DNA of 64,000 nucleotides from Conexibacter arvalis (GCF_014199525.1 NZ_JACHNU010000009.1:25253-89252); one strand, 5' to 3'. Counted from the first letter of the stretch, positions 41,518 to 49,946 are shown. The notes: generated by a model not told the origin, from the sequence alone. Translations and numbers: made by a program.

Positions 41518-43844
41518 GCGCCGCCCCTTCCCCCGCGCCCGGCGCGCACGTCGAGCTGCCGATCACCGGCATGACGTGCGCCTCGTGCGCCAACCGCATC
41601 GAGCGCAAGCTGAACAAGCTCGACGGCGTCTCGGCGAGCGTCAACTACGCGACCGAGAAGGCGACGGTCGACTACGACCCGGCGCTGGTCGAGCCCGAGC
41701 AGCTGCTCGACACGGTCGCCGCGGCCGGCTACGAGGCGACGCTGCCGGCGCCCGCGGGCGCGGTCGGCGGCAGCTCGGCCGAGCCGGCCGAGGAGGCCGA
41801 CGAGACCGCCCCGCTGCGCCAGCGGCTGGTGATCTCGGCGCTGCTCACGCTCCCGGTCCTGCTGCTGTCGATGATCCCGGCGCTGCAGTTCGACGACTGG
41901 CAGTGGGCGGTGCTCGCGCTTGCCTCGCCCGTCGTCGTCTGGGGCGCATCGCCGTTCCACCGGGCCGCGTGGGTCAACCTCAAGCACGCGACCGCGACGA
42001 TGGACACGCTCGTGTCGGTCGGCGTGCTCGCCGCGTGGCTGTGGTCGCTGTACGCGCTCTTCCTCGGCGACGCCGGCATGACCGGCATGAGAATGCCGTT
42101 CGACATCCTCCCCTCCAACGACGCCGGCACCAGCCACATCTACCTCGAGGTCGGCGCGGCGGTGACGGTCTTCATCCTCGCCGGCCGGTACTTCGAGGCG
42201 CGCGCCAAGCGCCGCGCCGGCGCCGCGCTGAGAGCGCTGCTGGAGCTCGGCGCGAAGGAGGTCTCGCTGCTGGACGACGACGGGAGCGAGCGGCGCGTTC
42301 CGGTCGAGCAGCTCGCCGTCGGCGACCGCTTCGTCGTCCGCCCCGGCGAGAAGGTCGCGACCGACGGCGTCGTCGAGGAGGGCGCCTCGGCCGTCGACCA
42401 GTCGCTGCTGACCGGCGAGTCGGTCCCGGTCGAGAAGGGCCCGGGCGACGACGTCGCGGGCGCGACCGTCAACGCCGGCGGTCGGCTGGTCGTGCGCGCG
42501 ACGCGCGTCGGAGCCGACACGGCGCTGGCGCAGATCGCTCGCCTGGTGACCGACGCCCAGTCCGGCAAGGCGCCGGTGCAGCGGCTCGCCGACCGCGTCT
42601 CGGGCGTCTTCGTCCCGATCGTGATCGCGATCTCGGTCGGCACGCTCGGCTTCTGGCTCGGCGCCGGCGAGAGCGCGGCGTTCGCGTTCACCGCGGCCGT
42701 CGCGGTGCTGATCATCGCCTGCCCGTGCGCGCTCGGCCTCGCGACGCCGACCGCGCTGCTCGTCGGCACCGGTCGCGGCGCCCAGCTCGGCGTGCTGATC
42801 AAAGGGCCGGAGATGCTGGAGTCGACCCGCCGCGTCGACACGATCGTGCTCGACAAGACCGGGACCGTGACGAGCGGGAAGATGAGACTGGTCGAGGTCG
42901 TGCTCGCCGACGACGGCGAGGCGACCGGCGCGAACGGTGCCCCCGATGGATCCGGCGCCGCCGCGCGGGTCGCGGCGCTGCGGATCGCCGGCGCGCTCGA
43001 GGACGCCTCCGAGCACCCGATCGCGCAGGCGATCGCGGCCGGAGCGCGCGACGAGCTGGCCGCCGGCGGCCACGGCGCGCTGCCGCCGGTCGAGTCGTTC
43101 GCCAACCGCGAGGGGCTCGGCGTCGAGGGCGTCGTCGACGGTCACGCCGCGCTCGTCGGCCGGCCGGCGCTGGCGCGCGAATGGAGCCTGACCGTCCCGC
43201 CCGCGCTCGACGCCGCCCGCGAGGCGGCAGAGGCGCAGGGCCGCACCGCCGTCGTGGCGGCGTGGGACGGCGCGGTGCGGGCGCTGCTGGTCGTCGCCGA
43301 CACGGTCAAGCCGACCTCGGCGGAGGCGATCGCGTCGCTGAAGGCGCTCGGCCTGCGGTCGGTGCTGCTGACCGGCGACAACGCCGCCACCGCCCGCGCA
43401 GTCGGCGCGGAGGTCGGGATCGCCCCCGACGACGTGATCGCGGAGGTGCTGCCGTCGGAGAAGGCGGCCGTCGTGGCGCGGCTGCAGGGCGAAGGTCGCG
43501 TCGTCGCGATGGTCGGCGACGGCGTCAACGACGCGCCGGCGCTGGCGCAGGCCGACCTCGGCCTCGCGATCGGCACCGGCACCGACGTGGCGATCGAGGC
43601 CTCCGACCTGACGCTCGTCAGCGGCGACCTGCGCGCCGCCGCCGACGCGATCCGCCTCTCGCGCGCGACGCTGCGGACGATCAAGCAGAACCTTGGCTGG
43701 GCGTTCGGCTACAACGTCGCCGCCCTGCCGCTGGCCGCCGCCGGCCTGCTCAACCCGCTGATCGCCGGCGCGGCGATGGCCTTCTCGAGCGTCTCGGTCG
43801 TCGCCAACGCGCTGCGGCTGCGGCGGTTCCGCTCCGGCCACTGA
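41514..43844 (+). CDS. copA: Cu(I)-exporting P-type ATPase
   Basis: 776 aa from a GTG. N-terminal HMA domain with MTCASC (20-25), eight membrane helices with the CPC copper site in [15 protein letters not shown] (about 400), phosphorylation motif DKTGT (about 447), TGES actuator loop and GDGVND hinge (about 668), and N-domain HP in SEHPIAQ. It exports Cu(I) from the cytosol using ATP. Last gene of the csoR-controlled operon; a 20-bp hairpin follows the stop. Confidence 0.95.
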   Translation: MSAAPSPAPGAHVELPITGMTCASCANRIERKLNKLDGVSASVNYATEKATVDYDPALVEPEQLLDTVAAAGYEATLPAPAGAVGGSSAEPAEEADETAPLRQRLVISALLTLPVLLLSMIPALQFDDWQWAVLALASPVVVWGASPFHRAAWVNLKHATATMDTLVSVGVLAAWLWSLYALFLGDAGMTGMRMPFDILPSNDAGTSHIYLEVGAAVTVFILAGRYFEARAKRRAGAALRALLELGAKEVSLLDDDGSERRVPVEQLAVGDRFVVRPGEKVATDGVVEEGASAVDQSLLTGESVPVEKGPGDDVAGATVNAGGRLVVRATRVGADTALAQIARLVTDAQSGKAPVQRLADRVSGVFVPIVIAISVGTLGFWLGAGESAAFAFTAAVAVLIIACPCALGLATPTALLVGTGRGAQLGVLIKGPEMLESTRRVDTIVLDKTGTVTSGKMRLVEVVLADDGEATGANGAPDGSGAAARVAALRIAGALEDASEHPIAQAIAAGARDELAAGGHGALPPVESFANREGLGVEGVVDGHAALVGRPALAREWSLTVPPALDAAREAAEAQGRTAVVAAWDGAVRALLVVADTVKPTSAEAIASLKALGLRSVLLTGDNAATARAVGAEVGIAPDDVIAEVLPSEKAAVVARLQGEGRVVAMVGDGVNDAPALAQADLGLAIGTGTDVAIEASDLTLVSGDLRAAADAIRLSRATLRTIKQNLGWAFGYNVAALPLAAAGLLNPLIAGAAMAFSSVSVVANALRLRRFRSGH

Positions 43845-43856
43845 CGCGACCGGCCG

Positions 43857-43903
43857 ACCTCTGTCATCCGCCTGTTGCCGAGCAACAGCTGGATGACAGA
43901 GGT
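43857..43903. terminator. large bidirectional terminator between copA and the RES gene
   Basis: Outer stem of 13 bp (43857-43869 with 43891-43903), a 2x2 internal loop, inner stem CTGTTGC/GCAACAG of 7 bp (43872-43878 with 43882-43888) and a CGA tip. The two flanking genes converge on it. Confidence 0.75.
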
Positions 43904-43920
43904 CCTGGTCCGGGGGTCGG

Positions 43921-44583
43921 CTACGGCACGCCGCGCGGGGCGCGCAGGCCCTTGGCGCGCAGCCAGGCGCGGTAGCCGTCGTGCGGCATGTCGACGAAGG
44001 TCGTCTCGACGATCAGCTGCTCGGGCGGCGTGCCCTCGGCGGCGAGGCTGCAGGGGAGCCGCAACTGCGGGTTGGGGTTGTCCCAGCTCTCCAGCCCGCC
44101 GAGCAGGACCTTCTCGTAGCGGGCGCCGAACAACGTCAGGTTGGTCGCGCCCGGCAGCGCCGCCGACGGCGACAGCACGCCCCGGTAGCCGGCGGCGCGA
44201 AGGTCGTCGGCGATCGCCTGGCAGGCGGCGTGGTCGCCGACCGCGTCGCGCGGGTCCAGCCCGCAATCGGCCCAGCGGGCGAAGGTCGAGAGGTCGGCGA
44301 TCTCGCGCTCGCGCACGAAGACGAGCCACAGACGGCGGCGGTACTGGGCCGCGCGGGTGCCGCCGCGGATCCCCTCGAAGCGGACCAGCTCGGCCCACGC
44401 CCCCATCGGCTCGAGCGCGAGGTACTGCGCGTAGCCCTCCCCGAGCCGGTGCCAGCGCGCCGAGCGCTGCGACGGCGACGGCTCGCCGGCGGCGTGGTAG
44501 AGCGGCGGCCAGTCGGGCGCGACCTGGCGGAAGCAGCGCCACTCGCCCGCGACCCGCGCGGGCGGCGTCGTCCAGGCGGTCAT
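43921..44583 (-). CDS. RES-domain toxin
   Basis: 220 aa. RES domain with the family's conserved Arg-Trp (QRSARWH), Tyr/Glu (GEGYAQYLALEPMGAWAELVR) and a late Ser/Asn region (VLSPSAALPGATNLTLF). RES toxins destroy NAD+ by phosphorolysis or hydrolysis and are neutralised by a partner Xre/DUF2384 antitoxin. That antitoxin is encoded upstream but, unusually, not directly adjacent: a repeat ORF lies between, and its stop overlaps this ATG (ATGA). No Shine-Dalgarno is visible, so translation probably depends on the ORF before it. Confidence 0.85.
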   Translation of the reverse strand: MTAWTTPPARVAGEWRCFRQVAPDWPPLYHAAGEPSPSQRSARWHRLGEGYAQYLALEPMGAWAELVRFEGIRGGTRAAQYRRRLWLVFVREREIADLSTFARWADCGLDPRDAVGDHAACQAIADDLRAAGYRGVLSPSAALPGATNLTLFGARYEKVLLGGLESWDNPNPQLRLPCSLAAEGTPPEQLIVETTFVDMPHDGYRAWLRAKGLRAPRGVP

Positions 44584-44858
44584 GCGGGCGCGGTGGCCAC
44601 GGTCGAGGTCGTGGCGCGGTCGCGGGTCGCGCTCGCCATCGCGCGGCGGAGGGTCGCGCGCGCGGTGGTGCGGCGGCCGGTCGCGCGCGCGGTGGCGCGG
44701 CGGCCGGTCGCGCGCGCGATGGTGCGGCGGCCGGTCGCGCGCGCGATGGTGCGGCGGCCGGTCGCGCGCGCCGTCACGTGGCGCCGGTCCGCGGGCGTCG
44801 GCGCCGGGGTCGCGCGCGTCAGCGCAGTGGCGCGGCGGTCGCGCATGGGCCGCGTCAT
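44580..44858 (-). CDS. basic Arg/Thr/Ala-repeat protein coupled into the toxin-antitoxin operon
   Basis: 92 aa, strongly basic and of very low complexity, with tandem 9-residue units (ARATGRRTI and variants) encoded by a 27-bp minisatellite. Its ATG overlaps the antitoxin stop and its own stop overlaps the toxin ATG, both as ATGA. Nothing resembles a known domain. It may be a real third component, a translational bridge that sets toxin level, or a once-short spacer expanded by slippage. The opposite strand is also open across the repeat, which weakens the coding argument, but the exact double coupling favours translation. Confidence 0.5.
   Translation of the reverse strand: MTRPMRDRRATALTRATPAPTPADRRHVTARATGRRTIARATGRRTIARATGRRATARATGRRTTARATLRRAMASATRDRATTSTVATAPA
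44654..44761 (-). repeat. 27-bp minisatellite, 4 copies plus degenerate flanks
   Basis: Units start with TCGCGCGCGC at 44654, 44681, 44708 and 44735; the last two are identical and the first two differ at one or two bases. A degenerate copy lies at about 44627 and a truncated one at 44762. Confidence 0.9.
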
Positions 44859-45556
44859 CCGGCCAGCTGGCCGCGGGCCCCGCGCGCCAGCGAGACGAGC
44901 GGCTCGCGGGCGGCGGCGACGCCGCGTCCCAGCAGCTCCAGCGGCGTGCGGCCGCCGAGCTGGTCGCGCGGCGCGTCGAACCACATCACGATCCCCAGCG
45001 GCGTCAGCGAGGCGCGCAGGTAGCTGAGCAGCTGGGCGAGCACGACGACGCGGTCGCCGTTGCGGGTCACCGGCCTGCCGGCGCGCCAGGCGCCGACGGT
45101 CTTCGTCGAGACGCCGAGCAGCCGCGCGAGGTCGCCGGCGGGGATCCGGTCGAGCGTTGCGAAGACGAAGTCGGCGGCGATCCGCGGGTCGTCGAGCTCG
45201 TCGTGGAGGAGGCGGCGCTCGATCCGCTGCAGTACGTCGCGCATCATCAGCTTGTGCAGCTCGACCTCGCCGGCCGCATCGAGCGCGTCGGGGTCGGCGT
45301 CGATCGCGCGGCGCAGGCCGACGAGGAACTCGAACAGCTTGCGCGCGTCGTAGTCCTCGGTCCCCTGCGGCAGCGCCGTCGAGAGGTCGAGGATCCCGTC
45401 CTCGATCGCCGCGTAGGCGCGGCGCCGCTGCTCGCGCCGCCGCTCGGCGTCGTCGTCGACGGCCGGCGCGATGTGCGGCGGGCCGATCAGGTCGCGGACG
45501 CGCTCCGCCTTGTGGCGCAGCGTTCCAAGGTCTCCGATGTCGGCCAGCGCGCTCAT
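44855..45556 (-). CDS. Xre/MbcA/ParS-type antitoxin
   Basis: 233 aa from the ATG at 45556, which has GGAGGG four bases upstream; a TTG 7 codons earlier is possible. The C-terminal half has a helix-turn-helix (DLARLLGVSTKTVGAWRAG) followed by the DUF2384 toxin-binding region (GGRTPLELLGRG). The first 120 residues are an extra helical domain, longer than in minimal RES-partner antitoxins. It should bind the RES toxin and repress its own promoter; a palindrome lies between the -10 and the start. Confidence 0.82.
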   Translation of the reverse strand: MSALADIGDLGTLRHKAERVRDLIGPPHIAPAVDDDAERRREQRRRAYAAIEDGILDLSTALPQGTEDYDARKLFEFLVGLRRAIDADPDALDAAGEVELHKLMMRDVLQRIERRLLHDELDDPRIAADFVFATLDRIPAGDLARLLGVSTKTVGAWRAGRPVTRNGDRVVVLAQLLSYLRASLTPLGIVMWFDAPRDQLGGRTPLELLGRGVAAAREPLVSLARGARGQLAG

Positions 45557-45579
45557 CGCGCCCTCCAGGTTCGCCAAAC

Positions 45580-45624
45580 TTCCGGTACGGAAAGAAGTCT
45601 AGCGGACCTGATCAGGGCTGGGAA
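45580..45624 (-). promoter_or_regulatory. toxin-antitoxin promoter and operator
   Basis: Minus-strand -35 TTCCCA (45619-45624), 17-base spacer, -10 TAGACT (45596-45601). Directly downstream lies the palindrome TTCCG-GTA-CGGAA (45580-45592), a good candidate for antitoxin autoregulation. Confidence 0.5.
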
Positions 45625-45711
45625 GGAACGGCGACGGCGCGGCGTCGTGGATGGCAGACGACGAGCTTGGACCTCGGACCGGGCACCGGCACCTTCTCAG
45701 CCCGGTCGGAG

Positions 45712-45773
45712 ACCATCGCCAGCGAGCGATGGTGGTGACGCTGACGGTCAGATAGTGGCCGGCACCGTCAGCG
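45712..45773. other. two adjacent hairpins upstream of the toxin-antitoxin operon
   Basis: Hairpin A: ACCATCGC (45712-45719) with GCGATGGT (45726-45733), 6-base loop. Hairpin B: CGCTGACGGT (45739-45748) with ACCGTCAGCG (45764-45773), 15-base loop. They lie between the 63-aa gene and the antitoxin promoter on the same strand and could terminate transcription from upstream. The rest of 45625-45802 shows nothing else. Confidence 0.5.
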
Positions 45774-45802
45774 GCGCCGCGGACGTGCGGTCGGGCCGCG
45801 AC

Positions 45803-45994
45803 TCACGAGCGGGAGTGCTCCTCCCACTCGAGCGGCTCGGCCGGCGTCACGCGGACCTCGCCGTCGCGGTCGCGCACGGGGACGATCAGACCGGCGTCGA
45901 GGAGGGCGGTCAGATCGGCGAGCAGCTCCTGAGGGTCGGGCGGCGTATCGCCGCTGCGGGCTGGCTCGATGTGCGTGTCGTCGTCATACAACAT
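45803..45994 (-). CDS. small acidic protein, unknown
   Basis: 63 aa (MLYDDDTHIEP...). Acidic, with a single predicted helix LLADLTALLDAGLIV followed by a short strand segment VRDRDGEVRVTP, reminiscent of half a winged helix but too short to assign. AAGGAG lies 11 bases upstream of the chosen ATG; the frame stays open nine codons further to a TTG. It is in the variable region next to the RES-Xre module. I do not recognise a family. Confidence 0.45.
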   Translation of the reverse strand: MLYDDDTHIEPARSGDTPPDPQELLADLTALLDAGLIVPVRDRDGEVRVTPAEPLEWEEHSRS

Positions 45995-46088
45995 CGTGTG
46001 TAGGACTCCTTCAGGCGGCAACGTAGGCCGTTCAGGATCCCGCGTCCACCGGACGGAATGCCATCCGCGATACGGCGTCGAATCTTTT

Positions 46089-46224
46089 CAACAGCGGCTG
46101 TTGCGGAAGTTTGCCTGCACTTTGCGGGGTTTTCCGCAGTTGTCCACAGGGTTGTGCACAGCCGTTGGCGTTTCTGCGCGCTCATCCGCGGATGTATGAA
46201 CACTCGACGTAGGAGTTGTCGACA
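46089..46224. promoter_or_regulatory. AT-richer island with DnaA-box-like nonamers
   Basis: Three same-orientation nonamers, TTGTCCACA (46140-46148), TTGTGCACA (46152-46160) and TTGTCGACA (46216-46224), the first being an actinobacterial-type DnaA box. A palindrome CAACAG-CGG-CTGTTG lies at 46089-46103. The stretch is visibly less GC-rich than its surroundings. It separates the divergent 63-aa gene and the HARE-HTH gene. The remaining bases of 45995-46268 hold no gene I can support. Confidence 0.45.
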
Positions 46225-46268
46225 GGGTCGGGGACCCGCTCCGCACAGGAGCCGGTAGGAATCTGGGC

Positions 46269-46907
46269 GTGCCCTCGCCGACCCGCAGCTCGACCCGTCT
46301 CGCCCGCGCCGCGGGTGCGGAGCGGATGGCGCTGCTGCGCGAGCGCGAGAAGCTGACCCGGCGCCGCGACGCCGCCGCCCGCCAGCTCGCCACGGTCGAG
46401 CGCCAGCTCGCCGAGGTGCAGGAGCGGCTGGAGCTGATCGACCGGCTCGTCCCCGAGGCCGCGAACGTCCACCCCCTCCCCGCGCGCCCGGCGGCCGACG
46501 GGCTCAGAGGCGCCGCGATCCGCCAGGCCGCGGTCGAGGTCCTGCGCGGCCGCGGCCCGGGGCCGATCCACTACAAGGAATGGTTCGACGCGATGGGCGC
46601 CGCCGGCCATGCGATCGCCGGCAAGGACCCGCTCGCCGTCTTCCTGACCCAGCTCTCCCGCTCGCCGGTCGTCCGCCGCACGGCCGAGGCCGGCGTCTAC
46701 GAGCTCGACCGTACGGCGCCCGCCGCGCTCCGCGCCCGGCTCGAGCGGCTCCACGCGCGCCTCGCCGAGCAGTCGGCCGACCGCGACGAGCGCGACCGCC
46801 TCGTCGCCGAGATCGCCATCGCCGAGCGCGCCCTCGACGAGGCCGAGCGGGCGCTCGGCGACGACGCGGTCGACCCCGCGCACGACGACGCGCGCGCGAC
46901 CGGCTGA
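46269..46907 (+). CDS. coiled-coil protein with HARE-HTH-like domain
   Basis: 212 aa from a GTG. An N-terminal coiled coil (about 15-65, LREREKLTRRRDAAARQLATVERQ and on), a central domain (about 78-158) fitting the HARE-HTH winged helix found in RNA polymerase delta, ASXL and restriction-associated proteins (AIRQAAVEVLRGRGPGPIHYKEW, KDPLAVFLTQLSRSPVVRR, GVYELD), and a second coiled coil (about 160-205). It probably dimerises and binds DNA. It neighbours a toxin-antitoxin module and lies beyond the AT-rich island. Partners unknown. Confidence 0.62.
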   Translation: MPSPTRSSTRLARAAGAERMALLREREKLTRRRDAAARQLATVERQLAEVQERLELIDRLVPEAANVHPLPARPAADGLRGAAIRQAAVEVLRGRGPGPIHYKEWFDAMGAAGHAIAGKDPLAVFLTQLSRSPVVRRTAEAGVYELDRTAPAALRARLERLHARLAEQSADRDERDRLVAEIAIAERALDEAERALGDDAVDPAHDDARATG

Positions 46908-46990
46908 GAACGCGTCGTCGCTCGCGCGGCGGCCGCGCCGCCCGGCCCCCGCGGCGGCCCCGCCCGGGCGCGCGCGACCGGCTCGGCGGC

Positions 46991-47050
46991 GGCGGTCAGC
47001 CGCGCGCGGCGGCGGTCAGCCGCGCGCGGCGGCGGTCAGCCGCGCGCGGC
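46991..47050 (-). repeat. 20-bp tandem triplication spanning the aroE stop
   Basis: Three identical copies of GGCGGTCAGCCGCGCGCGGC at 46991, 47011 and 47031. The last copy contains the aroE stop codon and final codons; the other two are duplicates of that gene end lying downstream of it. Confidence 0.9.
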
Positions 47051-47905
47051 GGCGCGGAAGGCGTCGAGCGGGGCCGTCTGGCCGGTCCAGCGCGCGAACG
47101 AGCGGGCGCCCTGGCGGACGAGCAGCTCGAGGCCGTCGACGGTCGCCACGCCGGCGTCGCGCGCGGCGGCGACGAGCGCGGTCGGCTCGGCTCCGTAGAC
47201 GAGATCGACGACGCAGCGGTAGCGCCGCAGGTCGGCGCGGTCGAGCGGCAGGTGGGCGAACTGGTCCTGCCCGCGCTCGAGGCCGACCGAGGTCGTGTTG
47301 ACGAGCAGGTCGGCAGCGGGGAGCGGCGCGTCGGCGTCCGGCACGGGCGGCACGCGCGACGCGTCCGCGCCGGCAGGCGCGTCCGGCGCGGCAGCGGCAG
47401 CGGCGAGCACGCGGCCGCCCAGCTCGGCGACGATCCGCTCGGCTCTCGCGGCGGTTCGGTTCCAGACGGCGACGTCGGCGGCGCCGGCGTCGAGCAGCGC
47501 CCAGACGGCGGCGCGGGCGGTGCCGCCGGCGCCGAGCACGACCGCGCTCGCGCCGGCCGGATCGAACGGCAGCGCGTCGATCAGGCCCGGCGCGTCAGTG
47601 TTGTCGGCGTGGATCCGCCCGTCGGGGAGGAACGTGAGCGTGTTGGCAGCGCCGATCGCGCGCGCCGAGGCGGTCGCCTCGTCTGCGAGCGCGAGCGCCG
47701 CCTCCTTGTGCGGGATCGTCACGTTCGCACCGGTGAAGCCGGCCCCGGGCAGGCCGCGGACCGTCTCCTCGAACAGCTCCGGCGGGACCGGCAGCAGCTG
47801 GTAGCGCCAGCCGGCCAGCCCGAGCGCGGCGTAGCCGGCCTCGTGCATCACCGGCGAGCGGCTGTGGCGCACCGGCCAGCCGAGCACGCCGCAGAGGCCG
47901 CTCAC
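47036..47905 (-). CDS. aroE: shikimate 5-dehydrogenase
   Basis: 289 aa from a GTG. It reduces 3-dehydroshikimate to shikimate with NADPH. Substrate site HSRSPVMHEAGY (about 14-25), catalytic Lys and partner in NVTIPHKEAAL, Asp in ADNTDAPG, GAGGTARAA nucleotide loop, VWNRTAARAE (NADP-type Arg), and NTTSVGL. An Ala/Pro/Asp-rich insertion (about 167-192) lies between two strands of the nucleotide domain. It sits apart from the aroC-aroKB-aroQ block, next to mltG. Confidence 0.94.
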   Translation of the reverse strand: MSGLCGVLGWPVRHSRSPVMHEAGYAALGLAGWRYQLLPVPPELFEETVRGLPGAGFTGANVTIPHKEAALALADEATASARAIGAANTLTFLPDGRIHADNTDAPGLIDALPFDPAGASAVVLGAGGTARAAVWALLDAGAADVAVWNRTAARAERIVAELGGRVLAAAAAAPDAPAGADASRVPPVPDADAPLPAADLLVNTTSVGLERGQDQFAHLPLDRADLRRYRCVVDLVYGAEPTALVAAARDAGVATVDGLELLVRQGARSFARWTGQTAPLDAFRAAARG

Positions 47906-47918
47906 GCGCGGCCTCCGC

Positions 47919-49946
47919 TCAGCATCTCGTCGGCGATCTGCCGCCGGCCGCCTCGCGCGCCTGGTCGTATCTCTGCACGTCGAGCTGGAACTGCTCGAAC
48001 GTCTCCGAGAAGGCGTGCTCTCCGCAGGTCCCCGGCTTGACGACGTAGTAGAGCGCGTTGCTTCTCGCCGGGTTGGCGGCCGCTCTGATCGACGCGAGGC
48101 CCGGGCTGCCGATCGGGCCCGGCGGCAGGCCCTGGCGCGTGCGCGTGTTGTACGGGGTGTCGGCGTCGAGGACCGACTGGCGCAGCGGGTTGACCCAGTC
48201 GTTCTGCTCGAAGCGCAGCGTCGCGTCGATCCCGAGCGGGATGCCGTCGCGCAGGCGGTTGTAGATCACCGCCGCGACCAGCGGCCGCTCGCTCGCGACG
48301 CTCACCTCGCGCTCGACCATCGAGGCGATCGTCAGCACGTCGAACACGGTCAGGTTTCTGCTTCTCGCGTAGCGGAGGTCGACCTGCGCGAGGTTCTCTC
48401 TGAACGCTCTCAGCTGGTCGTCGACGAGGCGGCGGACTCTCGCGCCTCTCGGCAGCTCGTATGTCGCCGGGAAGAGGAAGCCCTCCAGCGTCGCGCCGGC
48501 CGGCGCGCCATATCTGCGCGGGTTGAGCTGCGACGATCTGCGCGACGCCGTCAGGTAGTCGCCTCTCAGGCCGCCTCTTCTCGCAATCGAGACCGTCTCG
48601 CGGCGGCTGCGGCCCTCCGGTATCGCGACGGTGATCGTCGGCGGCGGCGGGGCGACTCTCGTCAGCGCCTCGATCGCGGCGGCGTAGCTCATGTCCCTTC
48701 TGAGCCTGAACGTGCCCGACTTGAGGTTCGAGCGATCGCCCGACAGCTGGGCGCGCAGGCCGAAGAAGAAGCTCGACGGCACGACGCCTCTCTCGGCGAG
48801 CAGGTCGCCGATCTCGCCCGCGGTCGCGCCCTGCGGCACTCTCACGGTCACGTTGCCGCTCCCCTCGCCGCCGAACGGCTGGAACAGCGAGACGAGGAAC
48901 CAGACGAGCGCGCCCGCGATCAGCACGACGACGAGCGCCGCGATCCGCCCGGCCCAGCTGCTGCGGCGTCGCGTCAGCGTGCCGCCGCCGGCGACCTCGC
49001 CGGGGCGCTTCACGCGCACGCCGCGGCCGCGGCCGCGGCGGGGCGTGGCGTCGTCACCGCGGCGCGGGCGGTGGATGTGCGACAGGTCGATCCGCTGTCT
49101 GCCGGTGACGCGTCTGGTCCCGAGCGGCGCCTCGTGCTCCTCCGAGGGCGGGTCGAGCGCCGCGTGCTCGTCGGTCCAGTCGGTCGTGACGTCGTGGGCG
49201 TGGGTCGCGTGGGGGTCGTGCGCGTCGGCGGCATGCGGCGCGAGCGCGTCATGCGCCTGCGTCGCCTGCGGGTCGTGCGCGTCGTACGCACGGGTGGCGT
49301 GCGGGTCCTGCTCTGGCACGGGCGGCTCCGGCTCGGGGGCTCGGGGCGCCGCCTCCCGCGCGGGCGCCGGTGGTGGCGGCGGAGGCGGCGCCTGCCGCGC
49401 GGCCTCCTGCGAACGATGGGGCTCGGCGTCGTCGAGCCATGACTCGGTCACGTCCCACTGCTGGGTCGCCTGGGGATCGTGCTCGGGCTCGGCCGGCGCG
49501 TCATGCGCCGCCGGCTCCGCCTCGCGCGGCGCGGCCACGTCGGCGGCCGGCGGCTCGTGGCCGAGCGGTCCGGTCGCGCCGTGCTGCGGCGGCGACGCTG
49601 GTGCGGCCGGCGGCTCGGTTTCGCGGTGCGGCCGCTCGCGCGGCGGCTCTTCGGAGAAGGCGGGCTCCTCGCGCGGCGGCTCGTCGAAGAAGGCGGGCTC
49701 CTCCCCACGCGGCGGCTCCTCGAAGAACGCCGGCTCCTCGCGCGGCGACTCGGCCGGCGCCGGCTCCGCGGGCGGCTCGTCGAAGAACGACGGCGCGGCG
49801 AGCTCCTCGGCGGCGGCGTCGGCCGGCGGGTCGTCGAGCAGGTGGTCGGGTATCGGCTTGCCGGCCTTCTCGTAGCGGCGGCGCTCGCGCTCGCGGCGCG
49901 CCGCCTCCCGCTCCGCCGGGGACCGCTCTCCGCCGCGGCGGCTCAT
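47919..49946 (-). CDS. mltG: endolytic murein transglycosylase with long cytosolic extension
   Basis: 675 aa. A proline/glutamate/histidine-rich cytosolic region (1-330) precedes one membrane helix (about 331-354) and the extracytoplasmic YceG/MltG domain (about 365-665), with the catalytic Glu545 in ASMVEREV and NTRTRQGLPPGPI. MltG cuts nascent glycan strands and so ends peptidoglycan chain growth. The extension contains repeated EEPAFFDEPPR-type units (about 50-105) and DPHAT/DPQAT-HDA units (155-255). The ATG is four bases into ruvX's stop (overlap). A mltG-aroE order after ruvX is typical. Confidence 0.93.
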   Translation of the reverse strand: MSRRGGERSPAEREAARRERERRRYEKAGKPIPDHLLDDPPADAAAEELAAPSFFDEPPAEPAPAESPREEPAFFEEPPRGEEPAFFDEPPREEPAFSEEPPRERPHRETEPPAAPASPPQHGATGPLGHEPPAADVAAPREAEPAAHDAPAEPEHDPQATQQWDVTESWLDDAEPHRSQEAARQAPPPPPPPAPAREAAPRAPEPEPPVPEQDPHATRAYDAHDPQATQAHDALAPHAADAHDPHATHAHDVTTDWTDEHAALDPPSEEHEAPLGTRRVTGRQRIDLSHIHRPRRGDDATPRRGRGRGVRVKRPGEVAGGGTLTRRRSSWAGRIAALVVVLIAGALVWFLVSLFQPFGGEGSGNVTVRVPQGATAGEIGDLLAERGVVPSSFFFGLRAQLSGDRSNLKSGTFRLRRDMSYAAAIEALTRVAPPPPTITVAIPEGRSRRETVSIARRGGLRGDYLTASRRSSQLNPRRYGAPAGATLEGFLFPATYELPRGARVRRLVDDQLRAFRENLAQVDLRYARSRNLTVFDVLTIASMVEREVSVASERPLVAAVIYNRLRDGIPLGIDATLRFEQNDWVNPLRQSVLDADTPYNTRTRQGLPPGPIGSPGLASIRAAANPARSNALYYVVKPGTCGEHAFSETFEQFQLDVQRYDQAREAAGGRSPTRC

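Noticed and set aside
44654..44761. CRISPR-like array at the 27-bp repeats
   Set aside because: Repeats are contiguous with no spacers and stay in frame; this is a minisatellite.
46089..46224. Chromosomal origin of replication
   Set aside because: Only three box-like nonamers and no dnaA, dnaN, recF, gyrB or rpmH nearby; kept as a DnaA-box-like cluster only.
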